64,000 bases of DNA from RGIG3701 sp030530205 (lineage in GTDB: Bacteria > Planctomycetota > Planctomycetia > Pirellulales > Thermoguttaceae): NCBI GenBank assembly GCA_030530205.1, contig JAUMVK010000009.1, forward strand, positions 49,343-113,342, read 5' to 3'. Numbering within the stretch: the stretch's first letter is position 1; each line of letters opens with the position of its first letter. Of the stretch, positions 47,717 to 56,096 are shown piece by piece. The notes under the pieces are model-generated. The model saw only the letters and a list, made by a program, of their open reading frames with translations, was not told the origin of the DNA and did no database searches. A program made the translations under genes and the position numbers.

Positions 47717-49204
47717 TCACGCCAGTTTCCGGAAAATGTCCTTCAGCGCGAAGTACGCCTCGTCGAAAAGCACCTTGAATTTTGCGTCGTAAACGGCCGT
47801 TTTTTCCAGATCCGGCGAGAAACTTTCCTCCGGCTGGAGGAATCGGTCGATGACCTGGAAGTTTTCAAAGAGGCCGACTCCCACGCCGCCGGTAATGGCC
47901 GCGCCCATGGAAGTCGCTTCTTCCAGAAAGTTCGGCTTCACGATGGTCTTTCCGAAAACGTCTGCGAAGATTTGAAGCCACAGATCAGTGCGCGCGCCGC
48001 CGCCAATGGCGATCAGCTCCTGAATATTGACCCGCTTCGTGAAGACTTTCAGAACCAGATCGAGGTTCATCGCGACCCCTTCCATGACCGCGCGGATCAT
48101 ATCGCCCCGATTGTGGTCGAGGGTCAGGCCGACGAAACTCCCGCGGGCGAAAGCGTCCCACCGGGGGCTGCGCTCGCCGATCAGGTACGGCAAAAACAGC
48201 AGTCCACGAGCGCCGGGCGGAGAAACTGCCGCTTCTTTTTGCATGGCCGGGTACACTCCGTCTTCCTTCCCGTAAAGGGTTTTGACCGCCCACGAAAGCG
48301 CGCCGCCGCCCGTCTGGATCGTTCCGGTCGGCATGATTTTTCCCGGAACGATGTGCGCGAAGTTGAACGTGGTCATTCCCTCGTCGTAGATCGGCTCGTC
48401 GGTCGTGATGGAGATCCAGGAAGAAGTCCCAAGCACGCAATTGGCGACTCCCTCCCGGACGCAGCCGGTCCCGACCGCAGCGCAGGCTCCGTCACCTCCG
48501 CCCAAAATCACGGGCGTGCCTTCCAAAAGCCCCGTCGCGCGGGCGGCCTCCGGCGTAATTTTACCCGCCAGGTCAATCGAGGAATGAAGCTCGGGGAGCT
48601 TCCGAATGTCCAGCCCCGCGACGTCCATGAGTTCCTGCGACCACTCGAGCGTGTTCAGGTCCATCATGCACGTGCTCGACGCGTCCGAGTACTCCGTGAG
48701 AAAATTCCCGGTCAGGCGGTACAGAATGAAGTCCTTCGCGTTGAGCATCTGGAACGTTTTCGCGTAAACGTCCGGGTGGTTCCGCTTCATCCAGAGGAGC
48801 TTGAACAGACTGTACGCCGGGCTGATCCGGTGGCCGGTGATCCGGTAAAAATCGGTCTCGGCGATGCGCTCGCGGATGAGTTTTTCCTCCTCGCTGGAGC
48901 GCATGTCGGCCCAGATGATCGAGTTGGCCAACGGCCGGCATTTTTCGTCCACGCACAGGCAGCCGAGCATCTGACCGCTGAACGAAACCGCCGCAATGTC
49001 CGCGGGATCGACGTTTTCCAGTAGCTTCCGGGTCGAGTCGCAGACGGCCCGCCACCAGTCCTCGGCCCTCTGTTCGGCCCAGTTCCCGTTGGAAAGCAAA
49101 AGTTCATATTCCATCGTGACCGAAGCCACGAGTTTACCCTCCTCCGAGTAAAGCGTCGCTTTATTGCCGGAGGTTCCAAGATCGTGCGCAAGTATGTACT
49201 TCAT
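47717..49204 (-). CDS. FGGY-family carbohydrate kinase (xylulokinase-like)
   Basis: A 495-residue cytoplasmic sugar kinase. The start at 49204 (MKYILAHDLGTSGNKATLY) gives the phosphate-1 loop at residues 6-19. NWAEQRAEDWWRAV (near 54), ISFSGQMLGCLCVD-type sequence (near 78) and GDGACAAVGTGC (near 245) followed by NCVLGTSSWISI match xylulokinases. GERSPRWDAFARGSFVGLTLDHNRG near 330 and IGGGARTDLWLQIFADVFG near 400 complete the family. It phosphorylates a ketose or polyol with ATP; xylulose is the first guess. A heptamer-repeat arm abuts the start codon and there is no Shine-Dalgarno. GH28 follows 23 bases downstream. Confidence 0.88.
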   Translation of the reverse strand: MKYILAHDLGTSGNKATLYSEEGKLVASVTMEYELLLSNGNWAEQRAEDWWRAVCDSTRKLLENVDPADIAAVSFSGQMLGCLCVDEKCRPLANSIIWADMRSSEEEKLIRERIAETDFYRITGHRISPAYSLFKLLWMKRNHPDVYAKTFQMLNAKDFILYRLTGNFLTEYSDASSTCMMDLNTLEWSQELMDVAGLDIRKLPELHSSIDLAGKITPEAARATGLLEGTPVILGGGDGACAAVGTGCVREGVANCVLGTSSWISITTDEPIYDEGMTTFNFAHIVPGKIMPTGTIQTGGGALSWAVKTLYGKEDGVYPAMQKEAAVSPPGARGLLFLPYLIGERSPRWDAFARGSFVGLTLDHNRGDMIRAVMEGVAMNLDLVLKVFTKRVNIQELIAIGGGARTDLWLQIFADVFGKTIVKPNFLEEATSMGAAITGGVGVGLFENFQVIDRFLQPEESFSPDLEKTAVYDAKFKVLFDEAYFALKDIFRKLA

Positions 49205-49208
49205 AAGC

Positions 49209-49304
49209 GAATGAATAATGAAAAACGAATAACGAATAATGAGGAATTTACGGGGACTACGCTTCCAGCGTCGTTTTGGAAAGATGGCCGGAATTACGCG
49301 CCGG
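49209..49304. repeat. Heptamer array with partial core, copy 1 beside the ankyrin gene
   Basis: GAATAATGA/CGAATAA units (49209-49246) are followed by ACGGGGACTACGCTTCCAGC and GGCCGGAATTACGCGCC. The first block recurs at 50789-50815, the second inside the elements around rnfB. Confidence 0.8.
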
Positions 49305-49313
49305 GGGAAGGGT

Positions 49314-50756
49314 TTACATAAAACCGCCCATTCCAGCCGGTATTCTTTGTCCTCTATTACCCGGTCTTCCCAATGTTCCCATAAAATTTCCCACACTATG
49401 CGATCCTAGTATTCCAATCGTGGAGTCCTTGCTGTTCGTCACCAACTCCTCCATACGGAGGTCGGCCTCTTTTCCGCCGTGGGAATCAAGGAATTCCAGG
49501 TTAAAACCGCCAATTTGACGATCAAGATTCATGGCAGTGTACCCACCCTTCGCTTTGGCATTCACGGGAACGCCAGCGTCCAGGAGTTTTTCGATGATGG
49601 CCTGATTCAGCCCGCATACGGCCGCGAAAAGGAGCGTATGTCCCTGGGAATCCATCTGAGTGACGTCCGAGTCAAACTTGAAAATTTTGTCGAAAATTTC
49701 CTGATTTCCACCCTTGGCCGCCGCGAAAAGGATGCTCTGGCCGCTGAAATTCACCCGTTTCGGGTCCAGTTTCTTTTCGAGCAGGAAGTCCACGATTTCC
49801 GGATTTCCGATCTCGGCGGCGAGGAAAAGCGCGTCTCGGTCGTTATACGTCACCGCTTTCAGATTTGCCCCATGATCGGCGAGATATTCCACCATTTCCA
49901 GGTCGTCCAGAATGGCGAGCAAAAGCGGCGTCCAGCCGTAGTCCGTCTTCGCTTCCAACGGAGCGCCCTGCTCGACGAGAAAATGAACGATTTCTTCTTC
50001 CTTGGCCGCGACAGCCGCGTGAAGGGGCTGACCACCGTCATAAACCGTTTCGAGTGATGCGCCGTATTTTACCAAAAGTTTTACCCATTCGATTTTTCCT
50101 TGCCTGATTGCTTCATGGATCAGTGACCATTCACAAAACTCTGAATCCTTGGACATTTGGACGGTTTTCGCCCCGGACTTGAGCAAAAGCTCGGCGACTT
50201 CAAGTGTTTCCGGGTCTGAGTCGAGCAGGTCTCCAATGATCGGCGAATCTTCAAAATGCGCGTTCACATCAAGTTTCTGATCGATGAGGTACTGCGTGAG
50301 CGAGAGATTCCCCGCCTGAACGGAACAGTCCAAAAGAGTTTGGGAATCGTGGCTTTCTTTAAGACTAAAATCTTTGGAGACGAGGTATTTCACTATTTCG
50401 AGGACGGCTTCCTCATCGATTTTTCGCGCTTTGCCCTCCGAGGTGATCTCGATCGAACAGGCCAACCAGAGAAGGCTCTCGGAATCCGAATCGTCCGATT
50501 TCAGTTCAACCCCTTCCTCCTCAAAATACTTAAAGATTTTGAGTTGACCAGCCTCCAGCGCGGCTTCGAGAGCCTCCCGGCCGTCTGTGTCAAGAATATC
50601 CGGGTTGGCTTCGACAAAACGCTGAACCGCCTCCAGATTTCCTTGCCGGATGTAACGGAAAAGACGGGAATCCGAGGCGCGGTAGAATGACCCACCCCCC
50701 GCGAAAACCGGAGTGATGAGCAGAAGGAAAGCCAAAAGAGCGAAATGAGGTTTCAT
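49314..50756 (-). CDS. Secreted ankyrin-repeat protein
   Basis: A 480-residue exported protein with a signal peptide (residues 1-19, cut near VFA/GGG). It is built of eight to nine ankyrin repeats with clear helix-turn-helix units, for example SLIHEAIRQGKIEWVKLLVK, QPLHAAVAAKEEEIVHFLVE, TPLLLAILDDLEMVEYLADH and HTLLFAAVCGLNQAIIEKLL. The C-terminus is Gly/Arg-rich (RPGNRGQRIPAGMGGFM). GAAAGG stands before the ATG. Export of an ankyrin protein suggests a periplasmic or surface protein-binding role; the partner is unknown. Related repeat elements stand on both sides of the gene. Confidence 0.88.
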   Translation of the reverse strand: MKPHFALLAFLLLITPVFAGGGSFYRASDSRLFRYIRQGNLEAVQRFVEANPDILDTDGREALEAALEAGQLKIFKYFEEEGVELKSDDSDSESLLWLACSIEITSEGKARKIDEEAVLEIVKYLVSKDFSLKESHDSQTLLDCSVQAGNLSLTQYLIDQKLDVNAHFEDSPIIGDLLDSDPETLEVAELLLKSGAKTVQMSKDSEFCEWSLIHEAIRQGKIEWVKLLVKYGASLETVYDGGQPLHAAVAAKEEEIVHFLVEQGAPLEAKTDYGWTPLLLAILDDLEMVEYLADHGANLKAVTYNDRDALFLAAEIGNPEIVDFLLEKKLDPKRVNFSGQSILFAAAKGGNQEIFDKIFKFDSDVTQMDSQGHTLLFAAVCGLNQAIIEKLLDAGVPVNAKAKGGYTAMNLDRQIGGFNLEFLDSHGGKEADLRMEELVTNSKDSTIGILGSHSVGNFMGTLGRPGNRGQRIPAGMGGFM

Positions 50757-50780
50757 GGGTTTGCCTTTCTGAAAGGGGTT

Positions 50781-50880
50781 AAATGAATACGGGGACGACG
50801 CTTCCAGTATCGTTTAAATCAGGAATGAGGAATGAACGCTCCGGGTAATGCAGGCGCAAGAAAGATTTCCTCCGTGTTTT
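50781..50880. repeat. Repeat element, copy 2 beside the ankyrin gene
   Basis: ACGGGGACGACGCTTCCAGT (compare 49249-49270), then GGAATGAGGAATGAA and ACGCTCCGGGTAATGCAGGC...AGAAAGATTT. The last part is the inverted counterpart of half of the core beside rnfB and is shared with 55950-56000. Confidence 0.8.
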
Positions 50881-50886
50881 TCATTT

Positions 50887-50892
50887 AGTATA
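50887..50892 (-). promoter_or_regulatory. Candidate extended -10 for the ankyrin gene
   Basis: Minus strand TGT-TATACT, an extended -10 without a good -35, about 130 bases before the ankyrin start and divergent from the deoC promoter. Confidence 0.35.
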
Positions 50893-50953
50893 ACAAATCC
50901 CCCAGAAAATAAAAGCCCCCGGAAAAATTTTTCACGAAATTTTTTTCAGGAAC

Positions 50954-50981
50954 TTGACTTTTACCGGAAACGTGCTATACT
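50954..50981 (+). promoter_or_regulatory. Promoter for deoC
   Basis: TTGACT, 16-base spacer, TATACT preceded by TG (extended -10), about 55 bases before the deoC start. Confidence 0.65.
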
Positions 50982-50989
50982 GAATTTTA

Positions 50990-51028
50990 AATTCCCAACT
51001 CCTAATTCCTAACTCCTAACTCATAACT
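50990..51028. repeat. Heptamer-repeat array forming the deoC leader
   Basis: Five AACTCCT/AATTCCT/AACTCAT units lie between the promoter and the start codon. They occupy the place where a ribosome-binding site would be expected. Confidence 0.8.
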
Positions 51029-51035
51029 ACAAAAA

Positions 51036-51755
51036 ATGCTTACAAAACCCGCAGAAGAATTAACTCTTGAAGAAATCGCCTCCATGATCGACTGCTCGGC
51101 GGTCCAGGCCCAATCGACTCTGGAAGACGCGCGTCAGACGATCGCTTACGCTGACCGTTTCAGTACCTCGGGGATTTTCCTCCTCGGGGGGAATTACGAG
51201 ATCGTCATGCCGGAAGTGCTCGGGATGAACGCCCGGCGTGAAGCTGAAGGCAAACGTCAGATCAAAATCGGCGGAACGGTCGGTTTCCCCGACGGCGCAC
51301 ACCGCACGTGCGTCAAGGTTTACGAAGTCGAGCGCATGATCGAACTCGGCTGCAACGAACTGGACTGCGTGATGCAGGTCGGTCTGGCCATTTCCGGCGA
51401 GTGGAAGCGCGTCGAGGAGGACCTCAAGGCGATCCGCAAAGCCTCCGAAGGGATCGTCCTGAAAACGATCCTCGAGACGCCGTACCTGACGCCGGAGCAA
51501 ATCACCATGGCCGCCAAAATCGCCTGCGGAGTCGGTTCCGACTGGATCAAAACGTCCACCGGCTGGCCCTCCTCGAAGAAAACGACCGTGGAGGACGTCC
51601 GCATCATGAAGGCCGCGGTCGGCGACCAGTGCGGGATCAAGGCCGCCGGCGGGATCCGCTCGCTGGAAACCCTCAAGGCGATGTACACTGAGGGTGCGCG
51701 CCTGTTCGGGATGAGCTGGAGTTCCGTCGCCGCGATGCTGGAGGGCCAATCATGA
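51036..51755 (+). CDS. deoC: Deoxyribose-phosphate aldolase
   Basis: A 239-residue class I aldolase that splits 2-deoxyribose 5-phosphate into glyceraldehyde 3-phosphate and acetaldehyde. Family blocks are VGFPDGAHRTCVKVYEVERM (near residue 87), NELDCVMQVGLAISG (near 108), VLKTILETPYLTPEQ (first conserved Lys, near 144), GSDWIKTSTGWPSSK (Schiff-base Lys, near 171) and IKAAGGIRSLETL (near 196). Length is normal. No Shine-Dalgarno precedes the ATG; a heptamer array fills the leader behind an extended -10 promoter. The stop overlaps the next gene's start by 4 bases (ATGA), which couples translation with a secreted GH39-like enzyme. Confidence 0.94.
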   Translation: MLTKPAEELTLEEIASMIDCSAVQAQSTLEDARQTIAYADRFSTSGIFLLGGNYEIVMPEVLGMNARREAEGKRQIKIGGTVGFPDGAHRTCVKVYEVERMIELGCNELDCVMQVGLAISGEWKRVEEDLKAIRKASEGIVLKTILETPYLTPEQITMAAKIACGVGSDWIKTSTGWPSSKKTTVEDVRIMKAAVGDQCGIKAAGGIRSLETLKAMYTEGARLFGMSWSSVAAMLEGQS

Positions 51756-53209
51756 AAAAGTCCCAGCTACTTTTCGCTTTGTGCGTCCTGCTTGCCTCGA
51801 TTCCGGCGTTTGCCCAGATGCTCGACCGCTCGGACTCCCGGGTCCAAACCACGTTCAGCCCCGGCGCCGACTGGAACGTTCTGGGAACGGTCCGGCCGAA
51901 ATCTGCTTCGGAAATCACGGCCGGGCAGAACTGGACGCTCGGCTGCGAGACGCTCGACCGGGACTACATTTTCTGGGAAACGTACAAAGAGTACGTCGCG
52001 CCGCTGGGGATCCGCCGGATCCGCCTTCAGGCCGGCTGGGCCAAAACCGAGAAGGAAAAGGGCGTTTACGATTTCGCGTGGCTCGATGCCGTGATCAACG
52101 ACGCAATCGCCCGCGGGCTGGAAATCTGGCTTGAGACCGACTACGGGAATCCGATCTACCCCGGCGGCGGGGACTGGGACCTCGGCGCAGGTTTCCCCGT
52201 CTCGGAGGAAGGTCTTGCCGCGTGGGACCGCTGGGTGGAAGCGCTGGCGACCCGCTACAAAGGGAAGGTCCGCGACTTTGCGATGTGGAACGAGCCGGAC
52301 ATTTCGGGGAAATACACGGCCGGAAAGAAAAAAACGCCCGAAGAGATCGCCATGTTCAACATTCGGACGGCCGAGACGATCCTGCGCGTGATCCCGGACG
52401 CCCGGATCGGGGCGCTCTCGCTGGCGACGAATAATCCGGCGTTTGTCAAAGCGTGCCTCGACGTCTTCGAGCGTGAGGGGAAAATGAAGCTCTTCACGTG
52501 GCTCATCTACCACGGCTACGCGGCCAATCCGGACACTTCGTACAAAAACGTGACGGAGCTTCAGAAAATCGTGGATTCTTACCCGCACAAGCTGAAACTC
52601 TGGCAGGGAGAAAACGGCTGCCCGTCCGAAATGGCGCACCGGTTTGCGCTTTCCAACCACCCGTGGAGTGAATTGACTCAGGCGAAATGGGACTCCCGCC
52701 GCATGTTGGGCGATTTGGGCCACGACGTCATTTCGTCGGTTTTCACGATTTGCGATTTCGACCACACTGGCCGCGAGATCAACCGGAAAGGGCTTTTGAA
52801 GATCAACGACAAAAAATCGCTCGCCAAGGTGAAAATGGCGTACTACACGGTTCAGAATATTGCGTCGCTTTTCGACCTTTCGCTCGAGCGCCAGAAAGAG
52901 TACGCAGCGAGCGTGCCGGACGAAAACGTGACGTGGTACGCGTTTCGCGATGCCACGAAAAAGCAGGACTTGCTCGTTTTCTGGGACGGAACGCAGATTC
53001 CCTCCGAGTCAAATGAGGCGCGAGCCGTGACCTGGACGCTGGAAAACGCGCAGATCGCCGCCCCGGTCCTGGTGGACGTTTTGACCGGCCGCATTTACGA
53101 GATCCCGGCGGAAAACGTCAAGCGTGACGGCTCCAAACTGGTTTTGACCCAAATCCCGGTTTACGACGCTCCGATCGTGATCACCGATATTTGTCGAGTG
53201 GTTCTTTAA
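51752..53209 (+). CDS. Secreted GH39/GH5-like glycoside hydrolase
   Basis: A 485-residue exported TIM-barrel enzyme of clan A. The signal peptide is residues 1-21 (cut near AFA/QML). The barrel shows IRRIRLQAGWAKTEKEKGVY (near 90), the acid/base glutamate in DFAMWNEPDISGKY (near 180), LFTWLIYHGYAANPDTS (near 250) and the nucleophile in KLWQGENGCPSE (near 287). The pair about 107 residues apart fits retaining clan A enzymes such as GH39 xylosidases. A C-terminal beta-domain ends the protein. Its ATG lies in the deoC stop. The TAA stop lies in the arm of the GC-rich inverted repeat at 53205-53326. Confidence 0.82.
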   Translation: MKKSQLLFALCVLLASIPAFAQMLDRSDSRVQTTFSPGADWNVLGTVRPKSASEITAGQNWTLGCETLDRDYIFWETYKEYVAPLGIRRIRLQAGWAKTEKEKGVYDFAWLDAVINDAIARGLEIWLETDYGNPIYPGGGDWDLGAGFPVSEEGLAAWDRWVEALATRYKGKVRDFAMWNEPDISGKYTAGKKKTPEEIAMFNIRTAETILRVIPDARIGALSLATNNPAFVKACLDVFEREGKMKLFTWLIYHGYAANPDTSYKNVTELQKIVDSYPHKLKLWQGENGCPSEMAHRFALSNHPWSELTQAKWDSRRMLGDLGHDVISSVFTICDFDHTGREINRKGLLKINDKKSLAKVKMAYYTVQNIASLFDLSLERQKEYAASVPDENVTWYAFRDATKKQDLLVFWDGTQIPSESNEARAVTWTLENAQIAAPVLVDVLTGRIYEIPAENVKRDGSKLVLTQIPVYDAPIVITDICRVVL

Positions 53210-53326
53210 AGCCTCCCTCTTTGAGGGGGGTGGCCCGAAGGGTCGGGGGGAGTTGGTTGGCACGTTCATGAAACTCCCCCAGGCTCGCTTACGCTCGCCA
53301 GCCCCCTCAATGAGTGGGCCTTTAAA
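53205..53326. repeat. GC-rich imperfect inverted repeat
   Basis: Arms at 53205-53254 and 53271-53326 both begin/end with TTTAAAG/CTTTAAA and share CCTC, TGAGGGGG, TGGC and GGGGGAGTT blocks in inverted order. It holds the stop codon of the GH39-like gene. It differs in sequence from the heptamer family. Confidence 0.8.
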
Positions 53327-53381
53327 GACGAGACGATTTCCCAATTGAATACTTAATTACTTTCCTCCTTCCGACTGCAAA

Positions 53382-55892
53382 ATGCCCACTCCTTCCCGAC
53401 CGAACACCATTCAGATCCGCGGCGCTCGGGTACACAATCTGAAGAATATTGACCTGAACGTTCCGCTGAACCAGATCGTCGCGGTGGCGGGGGTTTCCGG
53501 CTCGGGGAAATCCTCGCTGGCCCTGGGCGTTTTGTATGCGGAAGGGTCGCGGCGGTACCTGGAGGCCCTCTCGACCTATACCCGGCGGCGAATGACCCAG
53601 GCGGCCAAGGCCCAGGTCGATGAAGTTCTTTACGTTCCCGCCGCGCTGGCACTCCATCAGAGGCCCGGGATCCCGGGGATCCGCAGTACTTTCGGGACCG
53701 GAACGGAGCTTCTGAACAGTTTGCGGCTGATGTTTTCCCGCCTCGCTTCTCACCGCTGCCCCAACGGCCACTACGCGGAGCCGAGCCTGAACGTCGCGGC
53801 CGGTCTGGAAATCGAATGCCCGGTCTGCGGCACGAAATTCATGGCTCCCGGCGCCGAGGAACTCGCGTTCAACAGTCAGGGGGCATGCCGGAAATGCGAC
53901 GGGATCGGAACGGTCCGCACGGTGGACGAATCGACACTGGTCCCGGACGAGTCGCTGACGATCGACGAAGGGGCGGTCGCGCCCTGGAACTCGCTCATGT
54001 GGTCGCTCATGACGGACGTTTGCCGGGCGATGGGCGTCCGGACGGACGTTCCATTTCGGGAACTGACCCGGAAGGAACGCGAAATCGTTTTTCACGGCCC
54101 GCCCGAGAAAAAGCACATTTTCTACCACGCCAAGAATTCACCCTCCGCCGGGGAGCTTGATTTTACGTACTTTAACGCGACGTACACGGTGGAAAACGCA
54201 CTGGCGAAGGTGAAGGACGAGTCGGGCATGAAGCGCGTCGAGAAATTCCTCAAGCAGGACATTTGCCCCGACTGCGGCGGCACGAGGCTCAGCGAGGCGG
54301 CACGCGCACCCAGGCTGCGGGGGATCTCACTCGCCGAGGTGTGTACGAAAACGCTTTCCGAACTGATCCGCTGGGTCGATGGCGTGCCGAAATCACTCCC
54401 GAAGGAAATGCGGCCGATGGCGCTGAGCATTTGTGAGTCGTTCCAGGGCGCGGCCCGTCGACTGATGGATCTGGGGCTTGAATATTTGACGCTCGACCGC
54501 GCTTCCGCCACGCTTTCGACCGGCGAACGCCAGCGGATGCAGCTCGCCCGCGCCGTCCGAAACCGCACGACCGGCGTGCTGTACGTGCTGGACGAGCCGT
54601 CGATCGGGCTTCATCCGGCGAATATCGTCGGCCTGACCGGCGTGATGAAGGACCTCGTCGCGGACGGGAACTCAGTCGTGCTGGTCGATCATGACGTGCA
54701 GATCCTGAAGGCGGCCGACTGGCTCATCGAAATGGGCCCCGGGGCTGGAACGTCCGGCGGCCAGGTCGCGGCGGAAGGGACAGTCGCTCAGATCGCCAAA
54801 AATCCCAAATCGCTGATCGGGCCGTTCCTCGCAGGAAAGCAAAAGATCCTGGTCCGGGAAAGGACCGAGAAAAGCGAGATTTTCGACCTTGGCACGATCC
54901 GCCTTTCCACCGCGGCCATTCACACGGTGAAGCCGCTCGACGCGGAGATTCCGAAAGGTCGGCTCACGGTCGTGACGGGCGTGTCCGGCTCGGGCAAAAC
55001 GACGCTCATTCTGGAAAGCCTGATCCCGGGGCTTCAGGCGGCGCTTGCGGGGCGGAAACTTCCGGACCACGTGCTTTCCGTCGCCCCCGCAGGAATTCGT
55101 CAGGTGAAGCTGATCGACGCCTCGCCGATTGGGATCAATATTCGTTCCACTATCGCGACGTACGCCAACGTTCACGACGAACTGCGGAAGATTTTCGCCA
55201 AAACGGCCGACGCGAAAAAGGGCGGAATGAAATCCGGTGAATTTTCGTACAATACGGGAAAACTTCGCTGCGCGACGTGCGACGGGACCGGCTCGATCAG
55301 TCTGGATGTTCAGTTCCTTCCGGACGTCGAGATCCCCTGCCCCGACTGCGGCGGCTCGCGGTACTCCCGGGCCGCTTACGGCGTCCGGTACGAGTCCAAA
55401 ACGGGCCTCAAATTCTCGCTCCCGGAGCTGATGGAAATGGACGTGAACCACGCGCTGGAGGCGTGCGCTGACATGAAAATCGTTCACCAGAGGCTGAAGG
55501 TTTTGCACGATTTGGGACTCGGCTACCTGGCGCTGGGCGAGCAAACGCCCGGGCTTTCCGGTGGTGAGGCGCAGAGGCTCAAGCTGGCGAGCGAAATGGG
55601 CCGCGCGCAGTCCGATTCCATTTTCGTTTTCGATGAGCCGACGATCGGGCTGCACCCGCTGGACGTCCAAACGCTCATTGGAGTTTTTCAGACGCTCATC
55701 GCCCACGGCGCGACGGTGGTCGTGATCGAGCACGATCTGGACGTGATTCAAAACGCGGACTGGATCATCGACCTCGGCCCCGGCGGCGGCACGGCGGGCG
55801 GAACCATCTGCGCCGTCGGCACGCCCGAAGAAATTGCTCGCAATCCCCTCAGCGTCACGGGAAAGTTTTTGAAAGTGAGGAGTGAGGAATAA
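53382..55892 (+). CDS. Short UvrA-type ABC ATPase (UvrA2-like)
   Basis: An 836-residue double-ABC protein of the UvrA family, about 100 residues shorter than housekeeping UvrA (around 940). Both nucleotide-binding domains are complete: Walker A GVSGSGKSS (near residue 39) and GVSGSGKTT (near 533), signatures LSTGERQRMQLARA (near 380) and GLSGGEAQRLKLASE (near 725), and Walker B LYVLDEPSIGLHP and FVFDEPTIGLHP. Zinc-type cysteines occur in CPVCGTKF/CRKCDG, CPDCGG and CATCDGTGS/CPDCGGSRY. The shortening affects the N-terminal half between Walker A and signature, where the UvrB-binding domain sits. Such UvrA2 proteins are linked to tolerance of DNA-damaging compounds. The last codons come from a heptamer repeat. 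Confidence 0.88.
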   Translation: MPTPSRPNTIQIRGARVHNLKNIDLNVPLNQIVAVAGVSGSGKSSLALGVLYAEGSRRYLEALSTYTRRRMTQAAKAQVDEVLYVPAALALHQRPGIPGIRSTFGTGTELLNSLRLMFSRLASHRCPNGHYAEPSLNVAAGLEIECPVCGTKFMAPGAEELAFNSQGACRKCDGIGTVRTVDESTLVPDESLTIDEGAVAPWNSLMWSLMTDVCRAMGVRTDVPFRELTRKEREIVFHGPPEKKHIFYHAKNSPSAGELDFTYFNATYTVENALAKVKDESGMKRVEKFLKQDICPDCGGTRLSEAARAPRLRGISLAEVCTKTLSELIRWVDGVPKSLPKEMRPMALSICESFQGAARRLMDLGLEYLTLDRASATLSTGERQRMQLARAVRNRTTGVLYVLDEPSIGLHPANIVGLTGVMKDLVADGNSVVLVDHDVQILKAADWLIEMGPGAGTSGGQVAAEGTVAQIAKNPKSLIGPFLAGKQKILVRERTEKSEIFDLGTIRLSTAAIHTVKPLDAEIPKGRLTVVTGVSGSGKTTLILESLIPGLQAALAGRKLPDHVLSVAPAGIRQVKLIDASPIGINIRSTIATYANVHDELRKIFAKTADAKKGGMKSGEFSYNTGKLRCATCDGTGSISLDVQFLPDVEIPCPDCGGSRYSRAAYGVRYESKTGLKFSLPELMEMDVNHALEACADMKIVHQRLKVLHDLGLGYLALGEQTPGLSGGEAQRLKLASEMGRAQSDSIFVFDEPTIGLHPLDVQTLIGVFQTLIAHGATVVVIEHDLDVIQNADWIIDLGPGGGTAGGTICAVGTPEEIARNPLSVTGKFLKVRSEE

Positions 55893-56087
55893 GGAACCAG
55901 TAAAAATGAAAACAGTAACCANNNNNNNNNNGAGGAGTGAGGAGTTAGGAGTGAACGCTTCGCGTAATGCAAGCGTCAGAAAGATTTTCACCCTGGGAAG
56001 GCGTTTTCCCGGCGTGTCAGCGTCAAATCCTCACTCCTCACTCCTCACTAATTCCTCGCTCCTCACCCCCAACTCCTGTTTTTTTTC
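55877..56087. repeat. Heptamer-bounded repeat element containing an assembly gap
   Basis: GTGAGGAGTGAGGAATAA ends the uvrA2-type gene. After the gap, GAGGAGTGAGGAGTTAGGAG (55931-55950) is followed by a core with CGCTTCGCGTAATGC and AGAAAGATTTT, and by a right arm (56027-56086) of CTCACTC/CTCCTCA units. Confidence 0.85.
55921..55930. other. Assembly gap (10 N)
   Basis: Ten Ns mark a scaffold join of unknown true length. The join falls inside the repeat element, so reads or contigs probably broke on repeat copies. Confidence 0.99.
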
Positions 56088-56096
56088 GGTTTGATC

